A model generated the notes under the pieces. It worked only from the letters and a program-made list of their open reading frames with translations. It did no database searches and was not told the origin of the DNA. This document shows, in pieces, positions 10,001 through 17,818 of a DNA stretch of 64,000 nucleotides. Position 1 is the first letter of the stretch. Every line of letters starts with the position of its first letter. The position numbers were made by a program, and so were the translations under genes. Source of the DNA: Chloroflexota bacterium (lineage in GTDB: Bacteria; Chloroflexota; Anaerolineae; Aggregatilineales; Aggregatilineaceae); NCBI GenBank assembly GCA_012729765.1, contig JAAYCM010000075.1, forward strand, positions 62,001 to 126,000. The letters run 5' to 3'.

Positions 10001-11037
10001 CCGAAGCGGCGCAGCCCGCCGCGCAGCAGCCACGCGATAATCACCGTCGCCAGAAAGATCGCGCCGAGTGAGGCCGCACCGAGCGCCGAGCGCTCCCAAT
10101 AGACCGCTTCCCAGATCACGCCCCCGGCCCACACGCCCAGATAGGCCAGCGGCAGCGGCCCGCGCAGCGCGCTGGCACCGTCCAGGGCGCGCACCGCCAG
10201 GTAGAGCGCCAGCGCCACCCAGAACGTCGTGAAGGCGTCTACCGTCCAGAAATGCGACTGCTGGATCGGGAAGCCCGCCAGCCCATAGAATGCCGCCGCC
10301 AGCAGCCCGACCCAGCGCCCATACAGCCGCCGCCCCAGCAGAAAGACGACGACCACCGTCAGCCAGTCGCTCAGGCCGGAGAGCGTGCGCCCGACGAACT
10401 GCACGCCGCTGTAGCCGGTCCAGTGCGTCGTGATGGTGTGTTCCGCCGCCGCGTCGGGGTTGAACGTTTCGAGGAAGGTGTGCACGTCGCGCGAAAGCTG
10501 GTTGCGCGCCTCGCCGCCGAGCCGCACCGTGAACAGCGGGAACTCGCCGTAGACGTACAGCCCCTTGCCGAGGTTGTTCGGGTTGAGCGGCGAGCACTCG
10601 GCGTCGAAATAGCCGCCGCGCCCGGCTTCCAGCGCCGCCGGGAACTCGTCCCCCGCGCCCGATCCTGCCGGGTAGCGCTCGTTGCACCGCTGGCGGTGGA
10701 CTTCCTGGTCGGCGGGGATCGGATCGGTGAAGGTGAGCGGCCCATTCAAAACCGAGGCAACATCGGTCAGAAAGCGCTCGTCGGGGTGCAGGTGGGTGTA
10801 ATCGTCCCAGTTCTGCGCGTCGAAGCGCAGCCACGCCGCCGCGATCAACACCAGCGCCAGCAGCGCATAGAACACGACATCCAGGCGGCTGAGGCGGAAC
10901 GCAGGCCGGGCGCGCCTTGGGTGTGGCTGCGGCGCGATCATCTCCGGCGCGCTTGCGTCGGGTGAGATCATATCCGGCTCCGGCTCGTCGCGCGGGGGCA
11001 TATCCCAGGAATCGGAAGGATACTGCGGGTCAGTCAA
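4051..11037 (-). CDS. Giant GT39-like / beta-sandwich / DUF2298 fusion membrane protein
   Basis: A 2328-residue protein in three parts. Residues about 1-720 have a Pro/Asp-rich cytoplasmic tail, a first TM helix, the loop motif HPDERF (about residue 85) and many TM helices, as in GT39-type GT-C enzymes. Residues about 725-1280 are a largely soluble, probably extracytoplasmic beta-rich region. It contains two related modules, each with the pattern HLGDPxxDxGEETLR (about 794 and 961). Residues about 1285-2328 are a complete DUF2298 domain (INYYYFGY near 1451, then YGDLHAHM, NSWDWITYL, NTVFKFYIQVW, EYIVVGAVER). It lies inside the glycan operon, 5 bp before the separate DUF2298 gene. The reading is continuous with no frameshift signs, so I treat the fusion as real. 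The reaction is unknown; assembly or transfer of a surface glycan is an inference from architecture and neighbours. Confidence 0.82.
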   Translation of the reverse strand: MTDPQYPSDSWDMPPRDEPEPDMISPDASAPEMIAPQPHPRRARPAFRLSRLDVVFYALLALVLIAAAWLRFDAQNWDDYTHLHPDERFLTDVASVLNGPLTFTDPIPADQEVHRQRCNERYPAGSGAGDEFPAALEAGRGGYFDAECSPLNPNNLGKGLYVYGEFPLFTVRLGGEARNQLSRDVHTFLETFNPDAAAEHTITTHWTGYSGVQFVGRTLSGLSDWLTVVVVFLLGRRLYGRWVGLLAAAFYGLAGFPIQQSHFWTVDAFTTFWVALALYLAVRALDGASALRGPLPLAYLGVWAGGVIWEAVYWERSALGAASLGAIFLATVIIAWLLRGGLRRFGIRDGDLPLAASGVIASLVYLLGWTVLDLAAPRDFPLSGSIQALGFSSLIYALVTLVCFAAAQALRRRSRRGSLAPRTALVAGAVGIMWLALLIGLLVDGLAPGAALLVGLAAAVLIVLDQSELTDYALFGVALGGAAASRVNVAPVAGVIVLAGLIRMLPALDRALNAEQRRRLVAYAVTGMMAAALVSLIVFRLLQPHAFLGPGLLGLELNPGWREDINEANVMTSGTWDAPPNHQWANRTPYFFPWRNIVLWGFGIPLGLAAWAAWAWAGFTILRGGPNWTRHAIPVVWILVYFGWLGGRWVTTMRYFLPVYPALAVLGAWGLWSLAARARQARIAHPTARRRLAFGAAAGLLVIVTGYTAAYGFGVHNIHRQQLTRVAASRWFFENVPGDFGIWVEGQDGRRELVNIGRTWVGAPLSAAHLEPDTPYELTFNVPGDGTLTGITFYHLGDPAEDVGEETLRVRLFLNDPALGRQLLYETELSEDLSQSASPYGGRYVLQPEAEIALQVAPGFAPTNDHPWYVLELTVIEGGPAMLVHDVTSAAGPITADLMVGVQLDADDTLIGVDLSLDDQPLLTGYGDDIPSVPTIWTVGGGDTIQFEVPIDGVIREIEIPHLGDPLRDAGEETLRLTLVGPDGAQTSATITGDFNEDADPLGRPRMVTFDPPLDVRRTDAQGTRQIVTLLVEAQDPIYTSGPVVAWEGDWDDPVPWPVCPLPDDMPYRDDLPSGLSSYTCASFNVYDSHYQGLKLWIVAEDTPQKRGAMTNALNQADYLVITSNRFYDSLSRIPMRWPMTLAYYDALFDGRLGFELVKTFESPPSLGPITFKDQILPTDDLPGWLNDHWEAEEAFHVYDHPVVFVFRKTDAYSPANTEAILSSVSLRQASSAIMSYAVDPEPLGVVPWGAKQASESPTMLMLPDDKLTIQREGGTWSDLFDLDDWINRSDIVAALAWWVLMIVAGWIAWPLLYVSLPGLPDRGYPAAKIAAWLVVAWIAWLGGTLNLLTWTAPGLALILAGLALISGALLWRRRVEWRQYVRANWRHLLAVEGLTLALFTFFVGVRLSNPDLWHGSFGGEKPMDFAYFNAVLRSTVFPPLDPWFSGGYINYYYFGYVIVGAPVKLLGLNPAVAYNLILPTLYAMTGIGVFSVAYNWVRSRIVRPGTIIGATAGLPVPPPGVPVPCHVEPRQPRGSAWLAGLLAVILAVVIGNLGTVHVFVTETAKLGGWIPQPMLYQEREAELEARRFEIYDDFYREAVEDFRDDYGRDPDEGSETLQLAQIAQDRTDAYIDDEANHPPLFRIWEHGLNNVRGQMRAFFGGLGQVLDGKPLPMHSHRWYWAPTRIISELPGGAGQNAIAEMPYFTFLYGDLHAHMIAMPVTLLVLLWLVGEIIGAGHAQRAWWEAAIALALGGLAVGVLRPTNSWDWITYLILGAAGLTYVAWLGAVRQNWRYPPSRAAAWLWGRLRPDRARSLWPVLLVIPLMIVLRVAYYLFQRIQAEQQGVLNEVTFSIGSLLVWIIAGLVLVGLIYLALLIALRAYLDKRLLLAWIGRVALFLLFTVIAAWPFTAYFATAYTSVQPWELDRTPLWAYFYVHGIFLFIITSLLVWQTAGWLRRVRIERLRGLAVPVSVIGLGLIAVLLVSLVLGVREVPALQVAGPLIAWATLLFFLPRQNALLRAAYALIVLALAITIGVEVVVLEGDIGRQNTVFKFYIQVWLLLSVVGGVALAWMLRSAAVWRPALRTAWQAALLVLIGVGMLYPLLATPARARDRFNVEDTPLTLDGMEFMRHAIHGEHGVWFSLEGDYEMIRWLQDNVEGTPVIMEAHLFTPLYHWSGRVSIFTGLPTILGWDWHQIQQRSLPPMDALVHTRQNNIAAFYELAGTEGIRTAWNLIQAYDIEYIVVGAVERAFYQDIDIALLTVGHAPGLAKFDTMVDLGLLNVVYAEPRCTHSGITAIEECPDQSVYNDTIYRVVPDADLGEGVAALSD

Positions 11038-11119
11038 CAGTCTGGCTCACTAACACGGAATCAAATCGGCTCAAATGATTCGGGGTGATGAAACATTGGC
11101 TGATGACAGGCGGGCAGTT

Positions 11120-11216
11120 CCCCCCATCCCCCGGCCCCATCCCCCACTGCTGCGCGGAGGGCAGGGGAGCCGGCAAGTCCTTCCCTTATTTTGGGGGAAG
11201 GATTTAGGATGGGGGG
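11120..11216 (-). repeat. Inverted-repeat element, copy 2 (orientation B)
   Basis: It is the reverse orientation of the family: CCCCCCATCC at the left, the large hairpin (CCCCATCCCCCAC...GGAGGGCAGGGG, partly degraded), then the TTCCC...GGGGGAAGGATTTAGGATGGGGGG half. It lies downstream of the minus-strand GT39-like gene and upstream of the fusion gene. Clear outer terminal repeats were not found for this copy. Confidence 0.8.
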
Positions 11217-11266
11217 ATCAATGCGATCAGTCAACAATTTATCACTACCGAATGAATGGTTATACG

Positions 11267-11292
11267 GCACACGCGCTTTCAGGCGCGTGCGC
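11267..11292. other. Strong hairpin in the 303-bp gap 11038-11340
   Basis: GCACACGCGC (11267-11276) faces GCGCGTGCGC (11283-11292) across a 6-nt loop, a 10-bp stem with one mismatch, about 50 bp downstream of the GT39-like stop codon. No T-run follows on either strand, so it is at best a weak terminator or an RNA-stabilising stem. The rest of this gap holds repeat copy 2 and otherwise nothing I recognise. Confidence 0.4.
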
Positions 11293-11340
11293 ATTATCCT
11301 ATCAGGTACACCCCGCCGGCAGCAATTCCTCACCGTTTGG

Positions 11341-14300
11341 TTATCCAAACTCGTCCGGCGGCGCGCGGAAAATATAGAATGAGCCTGCCTGCATCCCGTG
11401 TGAGGTGTCGTACTGGTACTCATACAGCGCCAGCTCGCCATCCGGGTACGTCCGCTGGAGAAAAGCCGTCGTCTCGCCATCGTCGGGGTGGAACATCACA
11501 AAGACAGGCCGGGACTCATCCAGCTCATAGCGCGTGCCCCGGTTGCGCTCGATCATCGGGAACAATTCGTCACGCGTGACCAGCCCGTTCGGCCAGTGGA
11601 TGTCGCCCGCCATCGTACCGAGAATCCGATGATCGAGCCAGTGCGGGAAGGCGACCATAAACGCGTTGCCGTAGCTGCCCTCGCCCCGCGCAAACTCGCG
11701 CAGGGGCCGCGCGATCTCGCGGTACGGCTTCCAGCTATAACTGTAGCTCAGCCGGTAGTCGCTGAAGAAGTTCTCCCAGTTGGCCGGAAGCGCGATCAGC
11801 AGCACGCCCGCCAGCACGATCACGCCCGGCACCACGCCGAATCCGATCCCGCGCACCTGCCAGCCTGCCTGCGACAGCCACCAGCCCAGCGCGCCCAGCG
11901 GCAGCGCCGCCAGCAATAACACAAACGGGATCGTCCCGCTCGCCCGCGTGAAGCTCGGATTCTCGATGGTGTAGGCCAGCGTCATGGCCGAGGGCAGCAG
12001 CATGATCAGCGCGCCCGCCGGGATCAGCCCGCCGATCACACCGGGCCGCCGCACCACCCACACCGCCCACATCACCAGCCCCAGGGCCGCCAGCCCGCCG
12101 GTCAGCGGATCGAGCGCCGGGTGCGCGTCGGCGTTGGTGATCCACGCGCCGTCGCCTTCCCAATGATACATCCGCAGCGCGTCGAGATAGTTGTCCCGGA
12201 ACACGTCGCGCTGGTCCCAGAACCGCTCGACCTGCTCGCCGATGCCGGGCGAATAGCCGACCAGTTGATCGGTTTCGGGGTCAAGCCGCACAAATGTATC
12301 TTCACCGAACATGCGCCCGCGCGTCCGGTTCCAAAAGTCTTCGGGGAATAACTGCCCGTAGTGGTACAGCGGCACATACAGCGCCAGCGCGATCGCCGCC
12401 GCCGCCAGCGACCCGCCGCCGACCTGCAGCACGCGATCGCCCGCCCGCCCGCGCACCGCCAGCACCAGCAGGCTGAACCACACCATCGCCACCATCGGCA
12501 GATACGTCACCAGCCGCTCGCCGGTAATCTCCACCTGCCCGCTGCCGGATTCCTGCATCAGCCGCCCGCCGTACCACACGATCAGCAGCGGGGCGGCCAC
12601 CAGCGCCCCAAACCCGACGATATCCAGCAGGCGCGATCCCAGCCCGCGCCACGAGCGGACTCCGGCCAGCAGCGCCAGCCCGACTCCGATCGCCACCACC
12701 AGCGGCAGCATCCGGTTGGCCTGGTAGAAATAGACGCCCGCCCCCAGCGTGAAGCCCAGCGCCAGATAGTCGCCCATCCGGTTGTGGCGCAGCGCCCGCG
12801 CCAGAAAGCCGACCACCAGCGCGGTCGTCAGCGGCGTGAGCACGATCCGCAGCCCCAGCCGCGAGAGCATCACGTGCCACGAGCTGATCGCCACCAGCCC
12901 GGCCAGCGCCAGCCCGGTCCAGTTGCCAAGCTGGCGGTCGCGCGCGGTTGCATCACCGAACACCTGCCGCGCCATCCACCACAGGACCGGCAGCGTGATC
13001 AGCCCTTCGATCACCGTCGCCAGCTTGAGCGCGGTAAAGCTGAAGCCCACGCCCAACTGCGCGATCAGCGCCACCACGTACATCTGGAAGCCTTCGCGCC
13101 CGCCGTTGTTGGGGAAGAACACGGCGTAATAGCCCTCGTGCACGCGCAGCGCGTCGAGCAGCTTCTCGATGTGATCGCTCGTCATCTCCGGCGGCGTCCC
13201 GTCGAGCGCGTACAGCCGGAAGATCGCGCCGATCACGACGATGCCGGCCAGCACCGCGCCGGTCCACGTCGGGCGGAGTCCGGCCCGCCGCACGCGCCAG
13301 CCCCGCGCCGCACCGCCCAGGATCGCCAGCCACAGCACCACGCTCAGCCCCCAGCTTACGACGCCTTCCGGCGTCAGCACCACGTCACCGATCCTGCCGG
13401 TACTATCGCGCGCCACGTTGAGCGTATAGGCCAGCACCGAAAGCAGCAGCGCCGGGGGGATCAGCATCAGGCGCACGGCGTGGACGTTGAGCCACTCCGC
13501 CAGGGTCCGCCGGGGCCGCGCCGCCGCGACGGGGGGCACGCTTTGCGCCTCAGCCTCGACCGCCTCAGGCGGGGCGCTGCCGCCCAACGCCAGCGCGATC
13601 CAGGCCAGCGCCGCCGCCGCGAGCAAAATCGCGGGCAGGATCACGCCCCCGATCAGCAGCGCCAGCCACAGCAGCACCAGCGCCGCCGCGCCCAGCCCGG
13701 TATCCCACAGCACGGGACGCCCACTTTCGGCGCGGTGGATGCGCAGCCAACCCGCTGCACGCGGGAAGCGCCGCGCCCACCAATCACGGCTCGCCCACAA
13801 CTCGAACCCGGCATAGATCGCCCCGGCCACCGCCAGCCACACCAGTGCCCCGTTCGGATCTCCGGTCGCCCGCCGCGCCGGATCGCGCGCTGCACCGGCC
13901 AGGATGCTCCCGCCCTGCACCGCCAGCAGCATCGCCAGCCCCAGCACGCCGATCCGCAGCCGCGCCGCACGGGCCGCTGCCAGGGGCCGCGCCGGGATCG
14001 CCTGCGCCGCGCCACCCGTCGCCGGGAATGGCGGCTCGTCCTCGGCCTCGATCACGATCTCGTGGGCGGACCACTCACTGACCGCCCCACCCGGCCCGCC
14101 GTCATCGTGATCGGGCCGATCATCCGGCGGCGGGACCTGCGCGCGCGGGCGGTCGGGATCGTCGGTGAGCACCTGCCAGAACAGGCGCGCGGCGTGGCGC
14201 GGTCGCCAAAAGAAGTAATTGAGCGCCTGCGCCAGCGTCATCGCTTCGAAATCGGGCACGTCCGGCGGCTCGCTCTCGACGCGCGCCGGCAGCGGCATCT

Positions 14301-14352
14301 CGGTTGTTTCCGGCGGCGGAACTGGGTGTGGGTCGGGGTCGTGATAGCTCAT
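11341..14352 (-). CDS. GT39-family (PMT/ArnT-like) membrane glycosyltransferase
   Basis: 1003 residues. A hydrophilic, Pro/acid-rich N-terminus of about 125 residues is followed by roughly five TM helices. The GT-C core begins around residue 370, where the motif LYALDGTPPEMTSDHIEK puts Asp/Glu residues in the first large loop, as in dolichyl-phosphate-mannose and ArnT-type transferases. FPNNGGREGFQMY and further TM segments follow. The C-terminal ~150 residues are soluble. It would use a polyprenyl-phosphate sugar donor on the outer membrane face. It sits 14 bp downstream of the methyltransferase in the same operon. The extra N-terminal membrane block makes it longer than ordinary GT39 proteins (about 500-700 aa). 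Donor and acceptor are unknown. Confidence 0.78.
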   Translation of the reverse strand: MSYHDPDPHPVPPPETTEMPLPARVESEPPDVPDFEAMTLAQALNYFFWRPRHAARLFWQVLTDDPDRPRAQVPPPDDRPDHDDGGPGGAVSEWSAHEIVIEAEDEPPFPATGGAAQAIPARPLAAARAARLRIGVLGLAMLLAVQGGSILAGAARDPARRATGDPNGALVWLAVAGAIYAGFELWASRDWWARRFPRAAGWLRIHRAESGRPVLWDTGLGAAALVLLWLALLIGGVILPAILLAAAALAWIALALGGSAPPEAVEAEAQSVPPVAAARPRRTLAEWLNVHAVRLMLIPPALLLSVLAYTLNVARDSTGRIGDVVLTPEGVVSWGLSVVLWLAILGGAARGWRVRRAGLRPTWTGAVLAGIVVIGAIFRLYALDGTPPEMTSDHIEKLLDALRVHEGYYAVFFPNNGGREGFQMYVVALIAQLGVGFSFTALKLATVIEGLITLPVLWWMARQVFGDATARDRQLGNWTGLALAGLVAISSWHVMLSRLGLRIVLTPLTTALVVGFLARALRHNRMGDYLALGFTLGAGVYFYQANRMLPLVVAIGVGLALLAGVRSWRGLGSRLLDIVGFGALVAAPLLIVWYGGRLMQESGSGQVEITGERLVTYLPMVAMVWFSLLVLAVRGRAGDRVLQVGGGSLAAAAIALALYVPLYHYGQLFPEDFWNRTRGRMFGEDTFVRLDPETDQLVGYSPGIGEQVERFWDQRDVFRDNYLDALRMYHWEGDGAWITNADAHPALDPLTGGLAALGLVMWAVWVVRRPGVIGGLIPAGALIMLLPSAMTLAYTIENPSFTRASGTIPFVLLLAALPLGALGWWLSQAGWQVRGIGFGVVPGVIVLAGVLLIALPANWENFFSDYRLSYSYSWKPYREIARPLREFARGEGSYGNAFMVAFPHWLDHRILGTMAGDIHWPNGLVTRDELFPMIERNRGTRYELDESRPVFVMFHPDDGETTAFLQRTYPDGELALYEYQYDTSHGMQAGSFYIFRAPPDEFG

Positions 14353-14366
14353 GATCGGTCAGGTGG

Positions 14367-15224
14367 TCAGCACGGCGCGGGCTTGCGCCCCTTGATAGCC
14401 AGGTTTACGGTGCTACGGCCCGGCGGCTCGTCCAGCCGGTTCGGGCGGTCAAACAGGTTGAGCACGGCCACGCCCAGGTTGACCGGATTGAGCAGGCTGC
14501 CCCGGTTGCGGTCGAAGGTCGTGCGGTCGGCGGCGGTCGCCAGCCTGGCGGGCATCACGCCCGATTCGAGCAGCGGCTTGCCCAGCCCGTAGACGATGTT
14601 GTGAATGAACGGGAAGCTGTAATGCGTGAAGGCGCGCTCGGCCTCAACTTCGAAGCCTGCCGCCTCGACCGCCGCCCGCAGTTGATCGCGCTCATACAGC
14701 CGCTCGTGGTTGGCCCAGATGCCAGCCAGCGGCCCGCGCCGGATTTTGGTGTGAAGCACCGTTTCCAGCGTCTTGTTGATCGGGTCCCACCAGAACGGGT
14801 AATTGGCATTCGGCACGGTGATCGCCACCACCCCGCCCGGTTTGAGCACGCGCCGCACCTCGCGCAGCCCGGCTACGTCGTCGTCGATGTGCTCCAAAAT
14901 CTCCGACAGCAGCACGCCGTCGAAATAATCATCCGGGAACGGCAGCGCGTAGATATTGCCCCGTGTCAGCGTGATCCCCGGCAGGTGCCCGACGTTGCGC
15001 TGCGCCTTGCGGATGATCTCGGCGTCCAGCTCCAGCCCGACCAGCTCGCACCGGCTGACATAGCGGTACATGTTCAGGTAGAAGCCGCGCCCGCACGCAC
15101 AGTCGAGAATCCGCCACTCGTCGTGCGGCGGCACCCACTCGAAGATCGTCTGAACCCGCTTCTTGAAGGCCATATCGGCCTCGTTGCGGGTCATGTGCGC
15201 CACGACCTGCGGATCAACCGTCAT
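14367..15224 (-). CDS. Class I SAM-dependent methyltransferase
   Basis: 285 residues with the Rossmann-type methyltransferase core. Motif I is ILDCACGRGFYL (Cys-Ala-Cys rather than the common DxGxG), followed by an acidic strand end (LVGLELD), then ILEHIDDD and the motif ..LKPGGVVAITVPN. The C-terminal part is basic. The ATG overlaps the stop of the GT4 gene by 4 bp, which implies translational coupling. Among glycosyltransferases it most likely methylates a sugar, lipid carrier or glycan end, possibly capping chain growth. The substrate cannot be read from the sequence. Confidence 0.85.
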   Translation of the reverse strand: MTVDPQVVAHMTRNEADMAFKKRVQTIFEWVPPHDEWRILDCACGRGFYLNMYRYVSRCELVGLELDAEIIRKAQRNVGHLPGITLTRGNIYALPFPDDYFDGVLLSEILEHIDDDVAGLREVRRVLKPGGVVAITVPNANYPFWWDPINKTLETVLHTKIRRGPLAGIWANHERLYERDQLRAAVEAAGFEVEAERAFTHYSFPFIHNIVYGLGKPLLESGVMPARLATAADRTTFDRNRGSLLNPVNLGVAVLNLFDRPNRLDEPPGRSTVNLAIKGRKPAPC

Positions 15225-16426
15225 GCATCACGCTCCGATCCCTCGCGTCCCGCCGCCCGCCGCAGGTGCTTTTCATAGCGATCGACCGTCTCGGCCAGGT
15301 TGAAGATACGCGCGATCTCGGCGCGCGGCTTGATATAGCGCTCCGGGTGCTGCACGATCTCGACCACCGCCTCACCGACCGCCTGCCAGTCGCCGCGCGG
15401 CACGATCCGCCCCATGCCGGTTTCGGTCACAGGAACGCGCCCGCCCGGCGTATCGGTCATCACCACCGGAGTCCCGCACAACATTGACTCGACCTGCACC
15501 AGTGCGAAGCACTCGGTATCGCTCGGCATCGCCAGCACATCACACGCCGCGAAAAAGTTCGCCATCGCCTGCATACTGGTCAACTGCCCCAGGAAGATCA
15601 GTTGGTCGCCGTAGCGCTGGATCAACGCCTGGTTGCGCTCCCAGGTATCCTCGTAGCGAATATCGTACTCCCCCGCGAACACCACCCGCGCATTCGGGCA
15701 GGTCTGGTTGATCACTTCCAGCGCCCGGATCAGTAAATCGGGCCGCTTTTCCTCGACGAACCGCCCGGCATAGCCGATCACCGGGCCGCCGTCCTTCTGC
15801 CAGCGCGCGCGCAGCTCGGCCACCCGCGCCGGCTGCGGCTCCGGCACTTCAGTCGGGGGATAGATCACCGACACCTTATCACGAAACGGCTGGAGATAAT
15901 AGCTGTGGGCGGCGTAGTCTTGGCTGTAGGCGATCAGCCGCGCCGCACGCTGCGCCATAAAACGGTAATTCTGGAAGGTAAACCAGCGCACGAAGCGGTT
16001 GAAGAACCCCGGCGGCAAAATCAGATCGCCGTGATGCGTGGCGATCAACTGCTTGCCGGCCAGCCGCGTGAGCACGGCCATCAGCGCCGTTTCGAGCATC
16101 GGCGTGTGCAGCCATACGACGTCGTGCAGCCGGATCAGCCCCCACGCCGCCCAGGGATAGGCCGGCATCACCATCCCCCGGCTGACGCGCAGCGGGGCCC
16201 ACAGCCGCACCAGCCGCACGCCGTTGATCGTCTCGTCACGCGGGAGATCGATCGAGTGGCGCGCCGCCAGGATCGTAACCTCGTGCCCGCGCCGCACCAG
16301 TTCTTCCGCCACGCGCTGGACGTGAATCGAATAGCCGGTGAGATGCGGCAGGTAATATTGCAGCGCCACCAGGATTTTCAGCGGTCTGTCGCTGTGACGC
16401 AGGACTTCGGGAATAGAATCAGACAT
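15221..16426 (-). CDS. GT4-family glycosyltransferase
   Basis: 401 residues with a GT-B fold. The N-terminal domain opens with KILVALQYYLPHLTGYSIHVQRVAEEL, the acceptor-side glycine loop of GT4 enzymes. The C-terminal donor domain has VIGYAGRFVEEKRPDLLI, LIFLGQL, and the E-x7-E type segment TECFALVQVESMLCGTPVV. It acts in the cytoplasm, retaining the anomeric configuration and normally using an NDP-sugar to extend a lipid-linked glycan. It starts 16 bp after the flippase-like gene and its 3' end overlaps the methyltransferase start. The specific sugar is unknown. Confidence 0.88.
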   Translation of the reverse strand: MSDSIPEVLRHSDRPLKILVALQYYLPHLTGYSIHVQRVAEELVRRGHEVTILAARHSIDLPRDETINGVRLVRLWAPLRVSRGMVMPAYPWAAWGLIRLHDVVWLHTPMLETALMAVLTRLAGKQLIATHHGDLILPPGFFNRFVRWFTFQNYRFMAQRAARLIAYSQDYAAHSYYLQPFRDKVSVIYPPTEVPEPQPARVAELRARWQKDGGPVIGYAGRFVEEKRPDLLIRALEVINQTCPNARVVFAGEYDIRYEDTWERNQALIQRYGDQLIFLGQLTSMQAMANFFAACDVLAMPSDTECFALVQVESMLCGTPVVMTDTPGGRVPVTETGMGRIVPRGDWQAVGEAVVEIVQHPERYIKPRAEIARIFNLAETVDRYEKHLRRAAGREGSERDA

Positions 16427-16442
16427 TTCGTTTCAACTTGAG

Positions 16443-17489
16443 TTAATGCGCGACTTCGTTGGGCAGGTCCAATTCGACGGTCGGCGCGCGCTGTGCCCGC
16501 AACGATTGCGCGGCCCGCGTCACCTCGCCCAGGCTGACATCCTCATACCACAACCCGATCAGCCCCATCAGGATATACGTACCCAGGTTGACCACGTGCA
16601 GCAGCACGGCAAACGCGACTGAGGGCGCGTCCCCGGCCTGCTCGACCAGCCCTGCCCCGGCGATCCCAAACGCGACCGCCGCCTCGAACGGTCCCAGGTT
16701 GCCCGGCACAGCCGGCACGGCCACCACGAACGACGCCAGCGCGATCATCGCCATCGACGCGGCCCAGCTTGGCTCGTCGAAGATCGAGTAGAGGATGATA
16801 TAGCCCGCCACCACCGAGGCCGCCCAACCCGCCGCCGTCCAGGTCACCGCCCACAGCGTCGCGCGCAGCGAGGCCAGCGGCAAAATGCCTTCCAGCAGTT
16901 GATCCAGCCAGCGGTGCGCGGCAGCGCGTCCCAGCGGCGGAATCACCCGCCCGCCCACGTTCAGGACGCGGTGTGCCCAGGCAGGCCGCGCCGCGAATAC
17001 GGCCAGCACGATCACGCCGATCACTGCCCCGACGCCCATCGCCAGCCCCAACACGCCGATCTCCAGCCCCACCGGCAGGATCGCCAGCGTCAGCCCGATC
17101 AGCGCGAACACGGCCAGTGTATCCAGCAGCCGCTCGACCACCACGCTGCTCAGCGAAGTCAGCAGCGGCACCGGCGGGCGGACTCGTGCCGCGAGGGCTG
17201 CGCGCGCCAGCTCGCCCACGCGCAGCGGCAGCACGGCGTTGATGAAGTAGCTGACGTTGAGGATATGGAAGCTGTGCGCCGGGCCAAGCCGCCCCTTGAG
17301 CAGCACCCGCCAGCGCAAGCTGCGCAGCCACAGGCCGAAAACTGAGATCGCCACGCACGGGATCACCGTCCAGTAACGGGCGTTCAGCAGCTCATCCCGC
17401 ACCCCACTCAGGTCGCGCCGCAGCAAATAGCCCAGCGCGATTGCACTCACTAACACGCCCAATAACAGGCTCGGCCATCGTTTTTTCAT
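16443..17489 (-). CDS. Lysylphosphatidylglycerol synthase TM-region / flippase-like (UPF0104) membrane protein
   Basis: 348 residues with about eight TM helices. It shows the family pattern of RWRVLLKG near residue 65, then YFINAVLPLRVGELARA, and later VPAVPGNLGPFEAAVAFG. This is the integral membrane part of MprF-type proteins without the C-terminal aminoacyl-transfer domain. Stand-alone versions often occur beside glycosyltransferases and are thought to move or handle lipid-linked intermediates. It is the first gene of the minus-strand glycan cluster and has a TATAAT candidate about 40 bp upstream. A flippase role is inference. Confidence 0.85.
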   Translation of the reverse strand: MKKRWPSLLLGVLVSAIALGYLLRRDLSGVRDELLNARYWTVIPCVAISVFGLWLRSLRWRVLLKGRLGPAHSFHILNVSYFINAVLPLRVGELARAALAARVRPPVPLLTSLSSVVVERLLDTLAVFALIGLTLAILPVGLEIGVLGLAMGVGAVIGVIVLAVFAARPAWAHRVLNVGGRVIPPLGRAAAHRWLDQLLEGILPLASLRATLWAVTWTAAGWAASVVAGYIILYSIFDEPSWAASMAMIALASFVVAVPAVPGNLGPFEAAVAFGIAGAGLVEQAGDAPSVAFAVLLHVVNLGTYILMGLIGLWYEDVSLGEVTRAAQSLRAQRAPTVELDLPNEVAH

Positions 17490-17529
17490 GCGCGAGTCAA
17501 CACTCTATCCGGTACGCGTACGGCGCGCC

Positions 17530-17535
17530 ATTATA
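17530..17535 (-). promoter_or_regulatory. Candidate -10 box for the glycan operon
   Basis: On the minus strand this reads TATAAT, 41 bp upstream of the ATG at 17489. A second -10-like TATACT lies about 20 bp further upstream (17552-17557). No good -35 hexamer is visible at 16-18 bp, so the call rests on the perfect -10 and its position. Confidence 0.4.
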
Positions 17536-17818
17536 GCCGCATTCCCCAGCAGTATACCAGACTCAGTTACACCGTGCGCGCCGCCTTTCCTCACCAGCCG
17601 CCGCCCGATCAGATAGTCACGTAGGGGCACCCGTTTTTCAGGATGGGTGCGGCAAACCGTGTTCTTACAGCAAAGAAACCCGGTCCCAATCTCGTCGCCG
17701 CAGCGTAGGCCAGGCGTAGTTCAGGCACGTGCGGCGCGGCGAATCGGCGTCAGGCGACAGGCGAAAACGGGCGTACCATAGAGGTAGACAGGTGATTAAG
17801 TTTAGGGGGAATCAGGCC
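17536..17818. other. Divergent intergenic region between glycan operon and SH3/LysM gene
   Basis: The gap between divergent genes is 329 bp (17490-17818). Apart from the promoter candidates at the left end it holds one modest hairpin, GCACCC (17627-17632) with GGGTGC (17645-17650). No RNA gene, ORF with coding character or repeat-family member was seen. The ribosome binding site of the SH3/LysM gene (AGGGGGA) is at its right end. Confidence 0.5.

Noticed and set aside
11061..11480. Small open frames inside the repeat elements (translations such as ILNPSPKMREGL or PPIPRPLPP..RGGKG)
   Set aside because: These peptides recur wherever the element occurs and in both orientations, so they are translations of the repeat and not genes.
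17490..17818. tRNA or small RNA gene in the 329-bp gap
   Set aside because: No cloverleaf, no CCA end and no strong stem with T-tract was found on either strand.
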